Part shown: in pieces, positions 25,825-34,298 of the stretch
Layout: every line of letters starts with the position of its first letter
Numbering within the stretch: position 1 is the stretch's first letter
From: Pedobacter foliorum
GTDB lineage: Bacteria; Bacteroidota; Bacteroidia; Sphingobacteriales; Sphingobacteriaceae
Direction of reading: 5' to 3'
DNA length: 64,000 nucleotides
Assembly (NCBI RefSeq): GCF_013266735.1
Contig: NZ_JABSNU010000006.1
Location: 310,001 to 374,000 of the forward strand
Notes under the pieces: model-generated
What the model was told of the DNA's origin: nothing
What the model saw: only the letters and a program-made list of their open reading frames with translations
Databases searched by the model: none
Position numbers and translations under genes: made by a program

Positions 25825-26262
25825 ATGAATGTACTCACTAAAGTTCAAAACTGGGGTAATCATCATCACCCAAAATGGATCGACTATTTTAGGATTCTTT
25901 TAGGCCTTGTACTTATCTGGAAAGGCATTGCGTTTGCATCAAATCTACAAGCCTTTACCAACATGATGAAAGATGCCATGCTAGGGGTAGCAGTATCAAT
26001 TAGCCTAATGGCGCACATTATTATTGTGCTCCATATCATTGGCGGAATACTGATTGCCATAGGTTCGCAAACGCGTTTATTTTGTGCGCTCAACTTGCCT
26101 ATACTTATCGTGGCTGTATTCTTTGTTAATCTAAGAGCAGACATATTTAGACCATATGCTGAGTTTTGGGTGTCATGTATTGTCCTAGTCGGCTTAGTCT
26201 GCTTTTTAATTGAAGGAGACGGAGTATTGTCTATAGAACACGAAAAAAAGGTGGTTGTTTAA
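25825..26262 (+). CDS. DoxX family membrane protein
   Basis: A 145-residue four-helix membrane protein from the preferred ATG at 25825 (MNVLTKVQNWGNHHHPKWIDYFRILLGLVLIWKGIAF). An upstream in-frame ATG at 25780 would add 15 residues without signal character. Typical DoxX features are the RILLGLVLIWKG first helix, HIIIVLHIIGGILIAIGSQTR in the middle, and a fourth helix near residue 115. DoxX proteins are linked to redox and thiol stress or quinone-dependent functions. It ends 23 bp before the convergent gene at 26286. Confidence 0.85.
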   Translation: MNVLTKVQNWGNHHHPKWIDYFRILLGLVLIWKGIAFASNLQAFTNMMKDAMLGVAVSISLMAHIIIVLHIIGGILIAIGSQTRLFCALNLPILIVAVFFVNLRADIFRPYAEFWVSCIVLVGLVCFLIEGDGVLSIEHEKKVVV

Positions 26263-26285
26263 TTGATATTGGCTTTTAATTAAAG

Positions 26286-26693
26286 CTAAAACTCATGCTC
26301 GCAATCAAAGCAATGATAAGTTTTCTTAACATGAAAAGGATAAACCATTAGTGCAAAGGAAACTATCATTGTTAGCAGGCCAAATCTCTTTTTAGTGGCC
26401 TGTACAAAGCCTACATGATTTGAACCACAGTTAGGACAAACCTCAACTCCTGGCTCAGTTTCCTCATCTGGTAACTGAACATTTTCGTCTTGCAGAATGC
26501 TTTTTGCCAGAGGGATGTCCTTTTCAAAAACATGCAGCCTAACCCCTCCATAAGCCTGAGTATACAAAGGATTTAATGTGATTGAATTCTCATCAGATAA
26601 AAAACATTGAACGCCGCTATCCAACAATCGTGCTTTCACAATATTGGCCTCAATTGGATTGTAAAAAGTTGTTAATACTATAATTTTATCCAC
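26286..26693 (-). CDS. DUF2007 domain protein with C-terminal zinc ribbon
   Basis: A 135-residue protein. Residues 1-70 form a DUF2007 (putative signal-transducing) ferredoxin-like fold: IVLTTFYNPIEANIVKARLLDSGVQCFLSDE. The C-terminal part has CPNCGSNHVGF, a hydrophobic stretch (LLTMIVSFALMVYPFH) and CFDCEHEF, that is, a zinc ribbon whose two CXXC knuckles are separated by what may be a membrane hairpin. The function is unknown. It is divergent from the lipoprotein gene at 26837 and lies tail to tail with the DoxX gene. Confidence 0.82.
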   Translation of the reverse strand: MDKIIVLTTFYNPIEANIVKARLLDSGVQCFLSDENSITLNPLYTQAYGGVRLHVFEKDIPLAKSILQDENVQLPDEETEPGVEVCPNCGSNHVGFVQATKKRFGLLTMIVSFALMVYPFHVKKTYHCFDCEHEF

Positions 26694-26836
26694 TTAATCT
26701 CCTTTGGCAATAAATATACTGAAAAGCATCTAAATTGGGCTATTTTGGACAAACCAACAAGAAAACTAGCTGTAATAATTTAGTGATTTCCTATATTAGC
26801 TCAGCTTTTAAAAAGCAAAGCCAAATATATCCAATC

Positions 26837-27517
26837 ATGAACACAACCATTAAACCTTACCTGCTAGCAGCTTTATTTCTTACCAGTGCATTCGTATCCT
26901 GCAATCAATCAGAAAAAACAGGAGATCAGCGATTCGACCAAAAAGCGGTTGTACTTAATGATAGCGCAGTTAAGATACAGATGAATTTTATTAGCCGAAA
27001 CATATCTAAAGATTCAGTTTTAAAAATAGCTAGCCTTTGGAAACAGGCCATAGAAATTGATCCTACTTATCAAATTGCCTACTTGAACCTCTGGAATTTC
27101 AATAACTCCATGCAACTGTTTAATGAAAACATCCCCCTATCTTCTGATTGGTTAAAAAACCAGCCAAACAATCCGGATATTTTAATAAAGCGAGGATTAG
27201 TATACGAACAGCTAGGCAAAACCGATCTATCAAATAAGGATTATGAGGCAGCGTTACAAATTATTTCGGCCAAGCCTGCACCTGCAATAAACAAAAACAT
27301 GACTCAGGAACAAATTGCTGAAGCAGTTTCAAGAGCCTTCAATATTTTTATCATTAAAAAAGATAGTAAAGAACCATTGGACGTGCTAAGTAAATTACAA
27401 GCACTGTTCCCAAAAGACACCAAAGTTGAATCGGGATATGAAGCACTTAAAAGTAGCACAAGAGCGGAGTATATAAATACGGTTTTAGGTCAGGATGGTT
27501 TACTAGCTCATACCTAA
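26837..27517 (+). CDS. TPR-like lipoprotein
   Basis: From the preferred ATG at 26837 the protein has 226 residues and a lipoprotein signal (MNTTIKPYLLAALFLTSAFVSC). An earlier in-frame start at 26735 would place 34 polar residues before it and hide the signal. The mature part is helical, with tetratricopeptide-like pairs: KIASLWKQAIEIDPTYQIAYLNL and ILIKRGLVYEQLGKTDLSNKDYEAAL. It is probably an envelope-anchored scaffold with no assigned role. An unusual 11-bp repeat palindrome follows 15 bp after the stop. Confidence 0.78.
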   Translation: MNTTIKPYLLAALFLTSAFVSCNQSEKTGDQRFDQKAVVLNDSAVKIQMNFISRNISKDSVLKIASLWKQAIEIDPTYQIAYLNLWNFNNSMQLFNENIPLSSDWLKNQPNNPDILIKRGLVYEQLGKTDLSNKDYEAALQIISAKPAPAINKNMTQEQIAEAVSRAFNIFIIKKDSKEPLDVLSKLQALFPKDTKVESGYEALKSSTRAEYINTVLGQDGLLAHT

Positions 27518-27532
27518 AATCTTCCTATAGTC

Positions 27533-27626
27533 AGTCCACGGTGAGTCCACACTGAGTCCACGTCTAGTCCACGTTTTGCTAGAAAAAAGGTGGACTCAGT
27601 GTGAACTCACCGTGTGGTCAATGTGG
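27533..27626. repeat. 11-bp tandem array facing its inverted copy
   Basis: Four direct 11-bp units starting AGTCCAC lie at 27533, 27544, 27555 and 27566. After a short A-rich loop, reverse-strand units follow at 27590, 27601 and 27612, with a partial GTGG at 27623. The arms 27536-27561 and 27590-27615 pair at about 24 of 26 positions. It fills most of the gap between two convergent genes and may also act as a terminator. Confidence 0.8.
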
Positions 27627-27655
27627 AATAACTTCATCTCGATTTTAGAGCCGTA

Positions 27656-28996
27656 TTAAATCGCTTTCAAAAATTGCTGAAACCAATAACCGGAGTCCTT
27701 AATGGTTCTGTGTTGAGTTTTAAAATCTGTATGAACCAATCCAAAACGTGCATTGAAACCCTCTGCCCATTCAAAATTATCCATCAATGTCCAGGCCATG
27801 TATCCTGAAATATTTAACCCTTCATTTTTAGCCTTTAGCAAGGCTGCTAAATAAAGTTCAAAATAAGCTATCCGTTCCGGATCGTGAATATGACCGCCGG
27901 AAAGCTTATCATGATATGCTGCCCCATTTTCGGTAATCATTAACTTTTTAATACCGGGATAAGAAGCAAATTGTTTAATGATATTATAAAAACTATCGGC
28001 GTTTATTTCCCATCCCATTGCGGTATGAGGTTTCTTTCGGCTTTTGGCCTTTACTTCCCATGCTTGCAAAACAGGAATAAACGCATTGTATTTTATAGTT
28101 AGCGGGAAATAGTTTTGCAAACCAATAAAATCGAAGTCAAAAGTTAGGCGTTCGGTATGTCGCCAGGTAGAATGCTGAATAGAAAACTTCTCCATCAAAT
28201 CCCAATCTGCCCCTGGATAGCCCATTCCGAGTGTTGGCTCAATAAATAGCCTGTTCATTAAACAGTCTATCCTTTTAGCGGCGGTTATATCGGCATCGCT
28301 TTGCGTATAAGGCATAACCTCCGAGCAAGAGAAACTGGTTCCAATATTAGCATTCTGAACTTCAGCCCTTAATATTCGTCCACCATCGGCTTGTGCTATT
28401 GCGGTATGATGAACGGCTGAAAAGAAATTGGTTAAACCTGTTTTTCCGGGGGCGTGTATGCCCAACATGTAGCCAAGCGAGGTAAATCCGAAGGGTTCAT
28501 TTAAAACTATCCAATTCTTAACCTTATCGCCATATTCTTTGGCGCAGATGGATACAAAATTATTAAAGGAATCGTTTACGCTGTAAGCGGTCCACCCTCC
28601 TTCTTCTTCCAATGCATCTGGTAAATCCCAATGGTAAAGAGTTACATAAGGGATTATGCCGTTAGCGAGGCACTCATCAATCACATTGTGATAAAACAAG
28701 ATACCTTCTTTATTTATTACGCCTTTACCGTAGGGAAGGATTCTGGGCCAGGATATTGAAAACCTAAAAACGGAGAAACCAAGTGTTTTAACAAGCGCAA
28801 TATCCTCTTTGTACTTATGATAAAAATCGCAGGCCTGTGTAGGCTGATGTCCTCTTTTTATTTTGCCTGATCTTTTAGAGAAGGTATCCCAAATTGATGG
28901 GCCTTTGCCATAACCATCCGCAGCACCTTCAATTTGCGCCGCAGCCGCTGCTACGCCCCATAAAAAATCGGCTCCAAAATCAGACGCTTTAATCAT
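27656..28996 (-). CDS. Glycoside hydrolase family 1 beta-glucosidase
   Basis: A 446-residue, cytoplasmic (no signal peptide) GH1 enzyme that cleaves beta-linked glucosides or related disaccharides with retention. The acid/base glutamate is E167 in VLNEPFGF and the nucleophile is E356 in ITENGAAYHD. The N-terminal signature is FLWGVAAAAAQIEGA. The start at 28996 (MIKASDFGADFLWG) is preferred; an in-frame ATG at 29017 adds seven residues. It starts about 36 bp after the MutS-like gene on the same strand, with no hairpin between, so they may share a transcript. Confidence 0.95.
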   Translation of the reverse strand: MIKASDFGADFLWGVAAAAAQIEGAADGYGKGPSIWDTFSKRSGKIKRGHQPTQACDFYHKYKEDIALVKTLGFSVFRFSISWPRILPYGKGVINKEGILFYHNVIDECLANGIIPYVTLYHWDLPDALEEEGGWTAYSVNDSFNNFVSICAKEYGDKVKNWIVLNEPFGFTSLGYMLGIHAPGKTGLTNFFSAVHHTAIAQADGGRILRAEVQNANIGTSFSCSEVMPYTQSDADITAAKRIDCLMNRLFIEPTLGMGYPGADWDLMEKFSIQHSTWRHTERLTFDFDFIGLQNYFPLTIKYNAFIPVLQAWEVKAKSRKKPHTAMGWEINADSFYNIIKQFASYPGIKKLMITENGAAYHDKLSGGHIHDPERIAYFELYLAALLKAKNEGLNISGYMAWTLMDNFEWAEGFNARFGLVHTDFKTQHRTIKDSGYWFQQFLKAI

Positions 28997-29032
28997 ACTT
29001 TTAGTTATTAAAGGCAATATGGCATTATGGTA

Positions 29033-30859
29033 TTAACTTAATGTTAAGCCTATCTGTTTGAGTAACAGAGCGGCATTAAATGTTTTGCAAGGGCCATGCT
29101 TCAATTTATAATCAAACTTCATTTCGTCTTCTGCAATCTGAATATCAAAATGGTAGTTTCTAACTTCGTGGCTATGGTCGGCTTCCATTTCTGAAAGCTG
29201 CAGATCGTGAGTGGCAAACAGCGCAGGTGTTTTTTGTGCAATTAGCCTTTCTATGAACACCTTTGAACCCAGGTATTTATCCTTGCTATTTGTTCCTCTA
29301 AGCATTTCATCAATCAGTACAAATGAATTTTCGGAAATACTGATCGCATCGAGGATCATTTTAAGTCTGTTTAGCTCTGCTTTAAAAGTTGATGTTTGAT
29401 CGTTCAGCGAATCCTTGATACGCATATATGAAAGCACTTTAAATATAGAAAGCGACATTTCTTTAGCGCAAACCGGGGCGCCTGAAAAGGCAAGCACCAT
29501 GTTAATACCTACTGTACGCAGGAATGTGCTTTTTCCGGCCATATTAGAGCCTGTAACGATATCAACCGTCGGATGTCCCTCCAAACCAAAATCGTTCGCT
29601 ACGCGCGCGCTTTCGTGAATTAGCGGATGTCCTAATTCAGTACCATGTAAGGTAAAGGTATCTGCAATTGTTGGAAAGTTCCAATCTGGCTGATTATGAT
29701 TAAGTGTTGCAAAGGAAATAAGTTCTTCGAACTGGCTGATCCTATACAGGCCTCCTACCAAATTAGCTGAAGATTTTGCATACCATTTAATTAAATCGAA
29801 AGAGCATTTTAAATCTAATAGCAAAAACAGGTTTAAAAGAAAACCTAAAAACGGATTTAGTCTCACATCAAATGCCTTTATGATGGAAGCTAGTTGTTTG
29901 ATTTGTTTACTTACAGGATCGTTTGTTTTATTTTTCTCGTCATTACCCTTAAAAAAGTCTTTAATATAAGGGCTCCGCCAAACTATATCTTCTGTCCACT
30001 TTACCGTGCCAGAAAAGGAGTCTAGTAAATTTGAGCTTCCTGTAAACCCATAATAAATCTGATTAATGTATTTGAGGTTGAAAAAGATGATCCCCATATT
30101 AAATATGGCTACAAAGCCAAATATCTTCCATACATAGCCGCCAAATATAGCACCAAGTATAAGCAGGCCGATGGTAATATAAGGTCCTATTTTTACGTAT
30201 AACTGAAGTGCTTTACTTTTAGTAAATGTTAGGTGATTGGGTAGCTGATGCTCCAGCTTATCCTTAATAACATCAAGTTGCCCTGGTTTGTGGTTTTGTA
30301 ATTCGGCCCTGAAGTGAAAGGTTTTATCTATATGCTCAGTTAATTCGGCAATAGCTTCCTGTCGCTGTAAAATAACTTCCTTTTCATTTGGCCTCCCAAG
30401 ATTTTCTGCAAGGATATTTAAGCCATTATTGGTATTGCACCTATTGATGTGAGCAAACAAAGTCCCTTGTCCGTAAATATCCAAATCAGATGAATATGGA
30501 TGGTACTCGTCGGCATAGTTTTCGCCATTGCTATATCCATTAATGTTTGAAGTAATGTGATTTACTTCATTTTGGTAAACCCACAAAAGCTGCTCTGCAT
30601 AGGTTAGCTCCTGTTGCACCTCACTTTGCTTTTTTACCAAAATCATAAAAAGGATTACCGGGATAGCGGTTAGTGCTATTAATACCCAAGAAAACCCCAT
30701 ATTTATGATGAGGGCAACTATTAATATCTCGGCAATAAAAAGGCCTAAGCGGGAGAATGATATTTTATTGAGTTTACTTTTGAGGCCATCAATTTGGGCT
30801 TGCTGGCTCTCTACATTATTTCTGTAATCGTTTAAAATGCTATCTTTTGTTCTTATCAT
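29033..30859 (-). CDS. Membrane-anchored MutS-related ATPase
   Basis: A 608-residue protein with only the C-terminal MutS ATPase (domain V) and no mismatch-recognition domains. Residues about 40-85 hold two membrane helices (LGLFIAEILIVALIINMGF, WVLIALTAIPVILFMILV) and about 228-265 two more. The ATPase has Walker A TGSNMAGKSTFLRTVG near 430, Walker B FVLIDEMLRG, and FATHDLQLSEME. It resembles the MutS-like membrane proteins of Bacteroidota, whose role is unknown; it is not canonical mismatch repair MutS. It is divergent from rlmH. Confidence 0.88.
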   Translation of the reverse strand: MIRTKDSILNDYRNNVESQQAQIDGLKSKLNKISFSRLGLFIAEILIVALIINMGFSWVLIALTAIPVILFMILVKKQSEVQQELTYAEQLLWVYQNEVNHITSNINGYSNGENYADEYHPYSSDLDIYGQGTLFAHINRCNTNNGLNILAENLGRPNEKEVILQRQEAIAELTEHIDKTFHFRAELQNHKPGQLDVIKDKLEHQLPNHLTFTKSKALQLYVKIGPYITIGLLILGAIFGGYVWKIFGFVAIFNMGIIFFNLKYINQIYYGFTGSSNLLDSFSGTVKWTEDIVWRSPYIKDFFKGNDEKNKTNDPVSKQIKQLASIIKAFDVRLNPFLGFLLNLFLLLDLKCSFDLIKWYAKSSANLVGGLYRISQFEELISFATLNHNQPDWNFPTIADTFTLHGTELGHPLIHESARVANDFGLEGHPTVDIVTGSNMAGKSTFLRTVGINMVLAFSGAPVCAKEMSLSIFKVLSYMRIKDSLNDQTSTFKAELNRLKMILDAISISENSFVLIDEMLRGTNSKDKYLGSKVFIERLIAQKTPALFATHDLQLSEMEADHSHEVRNYHFDIQIAEDEMKFDYKLKHGPCKTFNAALLLKQIGLTLS

Positions 30860-30938
30860 TGTATTTTTCTCCGTTGAACTGTTTTGCTTCGGCTCGGTTT
30901 GTTAAATATAGGGAATTGATTATTACTCCGCTAATTAG

Positions 30939-31412
30939 ATGAAAATTACACTACTTGTTACAGGAAAAACTGAAGAAAAATACCTTATTGAGGGTATTGA
31001 AAAGTATTTAAATCGATTAAAACATTACATCGGCTTTAATATGATTGTTATTCCTGATGTGAAAAACACTAAAAACTTAAGCGAAGCACAGCAAAAAAGC
31101 AAAGAGGCTGAGATGATGTTAAAGCACATCAGTAATCCGGATACTGTAATTTTACTTGATGAAAAGGGCAAAAAATATACTTCTGTTCTTTTTTCTAATT
31201 ATTTAAACAAACAGATGATTGGAAGTGTTCAGCATTTGGTATTTGTAATAGGCGGGCCTTATGGCTTTGATGAGTCTGTTTATAAACGGGCTAACGGAAG
31301 CATGTCGCTTTCTGATATGACTTTTTCTCACCAAATGGTACGTTTATTCTTTGTAGAACAGCTGTACAGGGCTTTTAGTATTTTAAAGGGTGAGCCATAT
31401 CACCATGAATAA
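30939..31412 (+). CDS. rlmH: 23S rRNA (pseudouridine1915-N3)-methyltransferase RlmH
   Basis: A 157-residue SPOUT-class methyltransferase that methylates pseudouridine 1915 in helix 69 of 23S rRNA. Features are the N-terminal MKITLLVTGKTEEKYL, ILLDEKGKKYTS, the knot loop FVIGGPYGF with SAM-binding glycines, and the conserved C-terminus MTFSHQMVRLFFVEQLYRAFSILKGEPYHHE. The length is exactly that of the family. A short membrane peptide gene follows after 61 bp on the same strand. Confidence 0.97.
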   Translation: MKITLLVTGKTEEKYLIEGIEKYLNRLKHYIGFNMIVIPDVKNTKNLSEAQQKSKEAEMMLKHISNPDTVILLDEKGKKYTSVLFSNYLNKQMIGSVQHLVFVIGGPYGFDESVYKRANGSMSLSDMTFSHQMVRLFFVEQLYRAFSILKGEPYHHE

Positions 31413-31473
31413 TCTGTATTAATTTTATGGAAATTTAAAACGGCTGTCATCATTATATAAAAGGAGATTTACT

Positions 31474-31602
31474 ATGCGCTTACCATCAGATTATAAAAGA
31501 AATTATAGGTTTAAAAGTGACAAGAGAAAGGATCGTTTAAGCTACATTATTGCTATTGTTATTTCGGCAATAGCGTTTTTGCTGATCTGGTATCTAGCTT
31601 AA
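31474..31602 (+). CDS. 42-residue single-helix membrane peptide
   Basis: ATG at 31474 and TAA at 31600-31602. The product begins MRLPSDYKRNYRFKSDKRKD (a very basic head) and ends in a hydrophobic helix from about residue 24 (YIIAIVISAIAFLLIWYLA) reaching the C-terminus. An AAAGGAG-type ribosome binding site lies 7 nt before the ATG, rare in this phylum. It lies 61 bp after rlmH on the same strand. The tail-anchored, N-in topology is predicted from charge. The function is unknown; small size means it could also be fortuitous. Confidence 0.6.
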   Translation: MRLPSDYKRNYRFKSDKRKDRLSYIIAIVISAIAFLLIWYLA

Positions 31603-31693
31603 AACAACAAGGGGATTTGGGGGTAAAACTGATAACCTTGCCGTCATCATAAGTTTGCAGGAACTATCAGTTATGCAGGAACTAATTAATCCC

Positions 31694-31780
31694 GCCGTCA
31701 TCCTGAATTTATTTCAGGACCTCGCACTAGTAAAGCCATCTTTCTCTTGAGAGGTCCTGAAATAAATTCAGGATGACGGC
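31694..31780 (+). repeat. REP-like paired palindrome, copy 3 (most intact)
   Basis: Arms 31694-31723 and 31751-31780 are reverse complements of each other over 30 bp, and each contains its own inner inverted repeat (CCTGAATTTATTTCAGG). The spacer (GCACTAGTAAAGCCATCTTT) aligns with the other copies. It lies between the convergent rlmH/small-peptide unit and the DUF5606 gene. Confidence 0.9.
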
Positions 31781-31809
31781 CGTTTTAAAAGACTATGCCC
31801 ATATATAAC

Positions 31810-31848
31810 AAAACAGGCTGCTCAACTTAACATTGAGCAGCCTGTTTT
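31810..31848 (-). terminator. Strong hairpin terminator of the cyclophilin/DUF5606 operon
   Basis: AAAACAGGCTGCTCAA (31810-31825) pairs with TTGAGCAGCCTGTTTT (31833-31848) over 16 bp with a 7-nt loop, 21 bp past the stop of the minus-strand gene. T-runs on both outer sides allow bidirectional use. Confidence 0.9.
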
Positions 31849-31869
31849 ATTTAATATTATATCAGCTAA

Positions 31870-32409
31870 CTACACGCCTTTTTTACTGGTCATGTTTGCT
31901 TTTTTAGCTGGCTGTGATGTTTTAGCCGGAGCCTTTGCATTTGCCGGTTTTGGCGTTGCTTTTGGCTTTTTATCGCTTTTCTCTTCTGCTTTTAAAGCTT
32001 CTTGCTCTGGTGTTACTGAAGGTGCTTCCTCTGAAAACAAAGGCAATTCTTTTAGTAAATGATACCAAGTAATGATCTTTTTCATGTCAGAGGTATATAC
32101 TTTCTCTTCATCATGAGCTGGAGCTACTTCTTTAAAGAATGCTTTTAAAGCCGTTATTTCTGATTTTGCATCAGGAACGTTTCCTTTAGCGGCAGCAATG
32201 TTAGCCAAAACATCTACAAGTTTCAGATCTTCATCTTCACCGTAAATGGTAATGTCTTCTAATGATGCAAGTTTGGTTGTAGTAATATTGGCTACAATTT
32301 TAACTTTTTGAGCATCAAGGCTCTCAAGAACATATCCGCCTTTATTTTGCCCTACTAGTTTAAATAGGCCTGGTCTCCCAGATACTGCTACTATTCCTCT
32401 TAAATTCAT
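31870..32409 (-). CDS. DUF5606 domain protein
   Basis: A 179-residue protein. Residues 1-130 form the DUF5606 domain (MNLRGIVAVSGRPGLFKLVGQNKGGYVLES, then FKEVAPAHDEEKVYTSDMKKIITWYHLLKE), a family confined to Bacteroidota with an SH3-like N-terminal part. The last 45 residues are a Lys/Pro/Ala-rich disordered tail (PKATPKPANAKAPAKTSQPAK). The role is unknown. It starts 1 bp after the cyclophilin stop, so the two are co-transcribed and probably translationally coupled. Confidence 0.87.
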   Translation of the reverse strand: MNLRGIVAVSGRPGLFKLVGQNKGGYVLESLDAQKVKIVANITTTKLASLEDITIYGEDEDLKLVDVLANIAAAKGNVPDAKSEITALKAFFKEVAPAHDEEKVYTSDMKKIITWYHLLKELPLFSEEAPSVTPEQEALKAEEKSDKKPKATPKPANAKAPAKTSQPAKKANMTSKKGV

Positions 32410-32410
32410 A

Positions 32411-32872
32411 TTAATCCTCTATTACTTCTATTCCTAAAATCTTGTCACCTTGTTTAATATCATCAACAATATCGACATTTTCTACTACTTTACCGAATAC
32501 AGTATGATTTCTATCTAAGTGAGCAGTATTGTCTCTGCTGTGGCAGATAAAAAACTGTGATCCACCAGTGTTTCTTCCGGCATGTGCCATCGATAAAACA
32601 CCACGGTCATGATATTGGTTCTCACCAGAAAGCTCACAATCAATTTTATAACCTGGGCCACCAGTACCTGCTAAGTGTGCTTTTGCAGGATCTTTAGAGT
32701 TTGGACATCCAGCCTGAACCACAAAGTTTGGTATTACTCTGTGAAATGTAATCCCATCATAAAATCCTTCGTTAGCTAATTTTTTAAAGTTAGCAACTGT
32801 ATTTGGTGCATCCTGATCATAAAACTGAACAGTCATGTTCCCTTTCTCTGTTTTAATTATTGCTTTACTCAT
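32411..32872 (-). CDS. Peptidyl-prolyl cis-trans isomerase, cyclophilin type
   Basis: A 153-residue cytoplasmic cyclophilin that isomerises Xaa-Pro bonds. It shows the family set FHRVIPNFVVQAGCP, the FFICHSRDNTAHLDRNHTVFGKV segment and HDRGVLSMAHAGRNTGGSQFF. The start at 32872 (MSKAIIKTEKGNMTVQF) is preferred; the in-frame ATG at 32893 adds MAFTKNN. There is no signal peptide. It is first in a two-gene unit with the DUF5606 gene and divergent from the gene at 33005. Confidence 0.94.
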   Translation of the reverse strand: MSKAIIKTEKGNMTVQFYDQDAPNTVANFKKLANEGFYDGITFHRVIPNFVVQAGCPNSKDPAKAHLAGTGGPGYKIDCELSGENQYHDRGVLSMAHAGRNTGGSQFFICHSRDNTAHLDRNHTVFGKVVENVDIVDDIKQGDKILGIEVIED

Positions 32873-33004
32873 GTTATTTTTTGTAAACGCCAAACTTAGA
32901 TAAAATAGTTTTTATATGCAATTTATACTAAAAGCGTTATATGTACATTATAATTTTATATTGGTATACAAAAAATATACATTCGTACTCATTGATACAA
33001 ACGC

Positions 33005-34273
33005 ATGATTTTAAGCTTTAAAAAATTTGGCCTTCTGTTTTTCTTAATTGTAGTTACAATAGCTGCCAAGGCATCGTCTATTCTTATCTACATGGATGAG
33101 GACCAAAAGAATCATTTAAAGGCTTATGGCATTGCCTATTGGAGCATAAAGCAGAAAGCGGATGTTAGCTGGCTTTTGAATTATAGAGGTGGCAGCTTTT
33201 TAATCGGCCACAATAAAGCCATTGAAGATGAATGCAAAACAAGAGGCGTTTCTTATCAGATACTTGCAGATGGAAAGGTAACGGGTATTTTAAATGAGAT
33301 CAGCGATCCGCAGGTAAATATGGAAATGGTAAAGCTTGAAAAAGCTCCCAAAATAGCTGTTTACTCGCCCAAAAGTAAATTGCCATGGGATGATGCCGTG
33401 ACAATGGTACTTACTTATGCGGAAATCCCATACGACGTAGTATATGACGATGATGTTTTGAAGGATAAACTGTCGGCCTACGACTGGCTACACCTTCATC
33501 ATGAGGATTTTACCGGTCAGTACGGTCGTTTTTGGAGTTCATTTAGAAATGCGACATGGTACCGTGAGGATGTTAAAAATCAAGAAGCTACAGCTAAAAG
33601 AAATGGTTTTACTAAGGTGTCTCAATTAAAACTTGCCGTGGCAAAACGAATAAAGGAATTCTGTACAGGTGGAGGTTTTCTTTTTGCCATGTGCTCAGGT
33701 ACTGATAGTTTTGACATTGCATTGAGCGCTGAGGGTGTAGATATTTGCGAAAGTATGTTTGATGGTGATGCTGCCGATCCGCAGGCTCAGAGTAAACTCA
33801 ACTACAATAACACCTTTGCTTTTAAAGATTTTAAGCTTGATGAAAACCCGAATAATTATGAGTTTTCTGATATTGATGCTACCCAGACAAGAACGTTGGT
33901 ACAGTCGAATGATTTTTTCACTTTGTTTGATTTCTCTGCAAAATGGGATCTTGTGCCGACTATGCTAACTCAAAATCATGATAAGGTTATCAAAGGCTTT
34001 ATGGGGCAAACTACCGCATTTAAAAAGCGTGTTGTAAAACCAAGTGTAACTGTTCTTGGAGAAAATAAAGGTGCTGAGGAAGTGCGTTATTTAAATGGAG
34101 AGATTGGCAAAGGCCAGTTTACTTTCTATGGTGGTCATGATCCTGAAGATTATCAGCATGCTGTAGGAGATCCACCAACGGACTTAAACCTGCACCCTAA
34201 TTCGCCAGGCTACAGGTTGATATTGAACAATGTATTGTTTCCGGCTGCTAAAAAGAAACCGCAAAAAACTTAG
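33005..34273 (+). CDS. Secreted protein of the so-called asparagine synthetase B family (Bacteroidota)
   Basis: A 422-residue exported protein with signal peptide MILSFKKFGLLFFLIVVTIAAKA. The mature part opens SSILIYMDEDQKNHLKAYGIAYW, a form I recognise from Bacteroidota proteins annotated as asparagine synthetase B. I see neither a catalytic N-terminal Cys nor the SGGxDS pyrophosphatase loop of real asparagine synthetases. Instead it has glutamine-amidotransferase-like or ThuA-like features: AVYSPKSKLPWDDAVTMVLTYAEIPY, DWLHLHHEDFTGQYG, and GGGFLFAMCSGTDSFDIAL with FYGGHDPEDYQH. The function is unknown. It is a single gene. Confidence 0.75.
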   Translation: MILSFKKFGLLFFLIVVTIAAKASSILIYMDEDQKNHLKAYGIAYWSIKQKADVSWLLNYRGGSFLIGHNKAIEDECKTRGVSYQILADGKVTGILNEISDPQVNMEMVKLEKAPKIAVYSPKSKLPWDDAVTMVLTYAEIPYDVVYDDDVLKDKLSAYDWLHLHHEDFTGQYGRFWSSFRNATWYREDVKNQEATAKRNGFTKVSQLKLAVAKRIKEFCTGGGFLFAMCSGTDSFDIALSAEGVDICESMFDGDAADPQAQSKLNYNNTFAFKDFKLDENPNNYEFSDIDATQTRTLVQSNDFFTLFDFSAKWDLVPTMLTQNHDKVIKGFMGQTTAFKKRVVKPSVTVLGENKGAEEVRYLNGEIGKGQFTFYGGHDPEDYQHAVGDPPTDLNLHPNSPGYRLILNNVLFPAAKKKPQKT

Positions 34274-34298
34274 TAGCTATAATCCTGAATATATTCCT

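Noticed and set aside
31657-31684. Two GCAGGAACTA repeats before palindrome copy 3
   Set aside because: Only two short units 18 bp apart; too little to call a repeat family.
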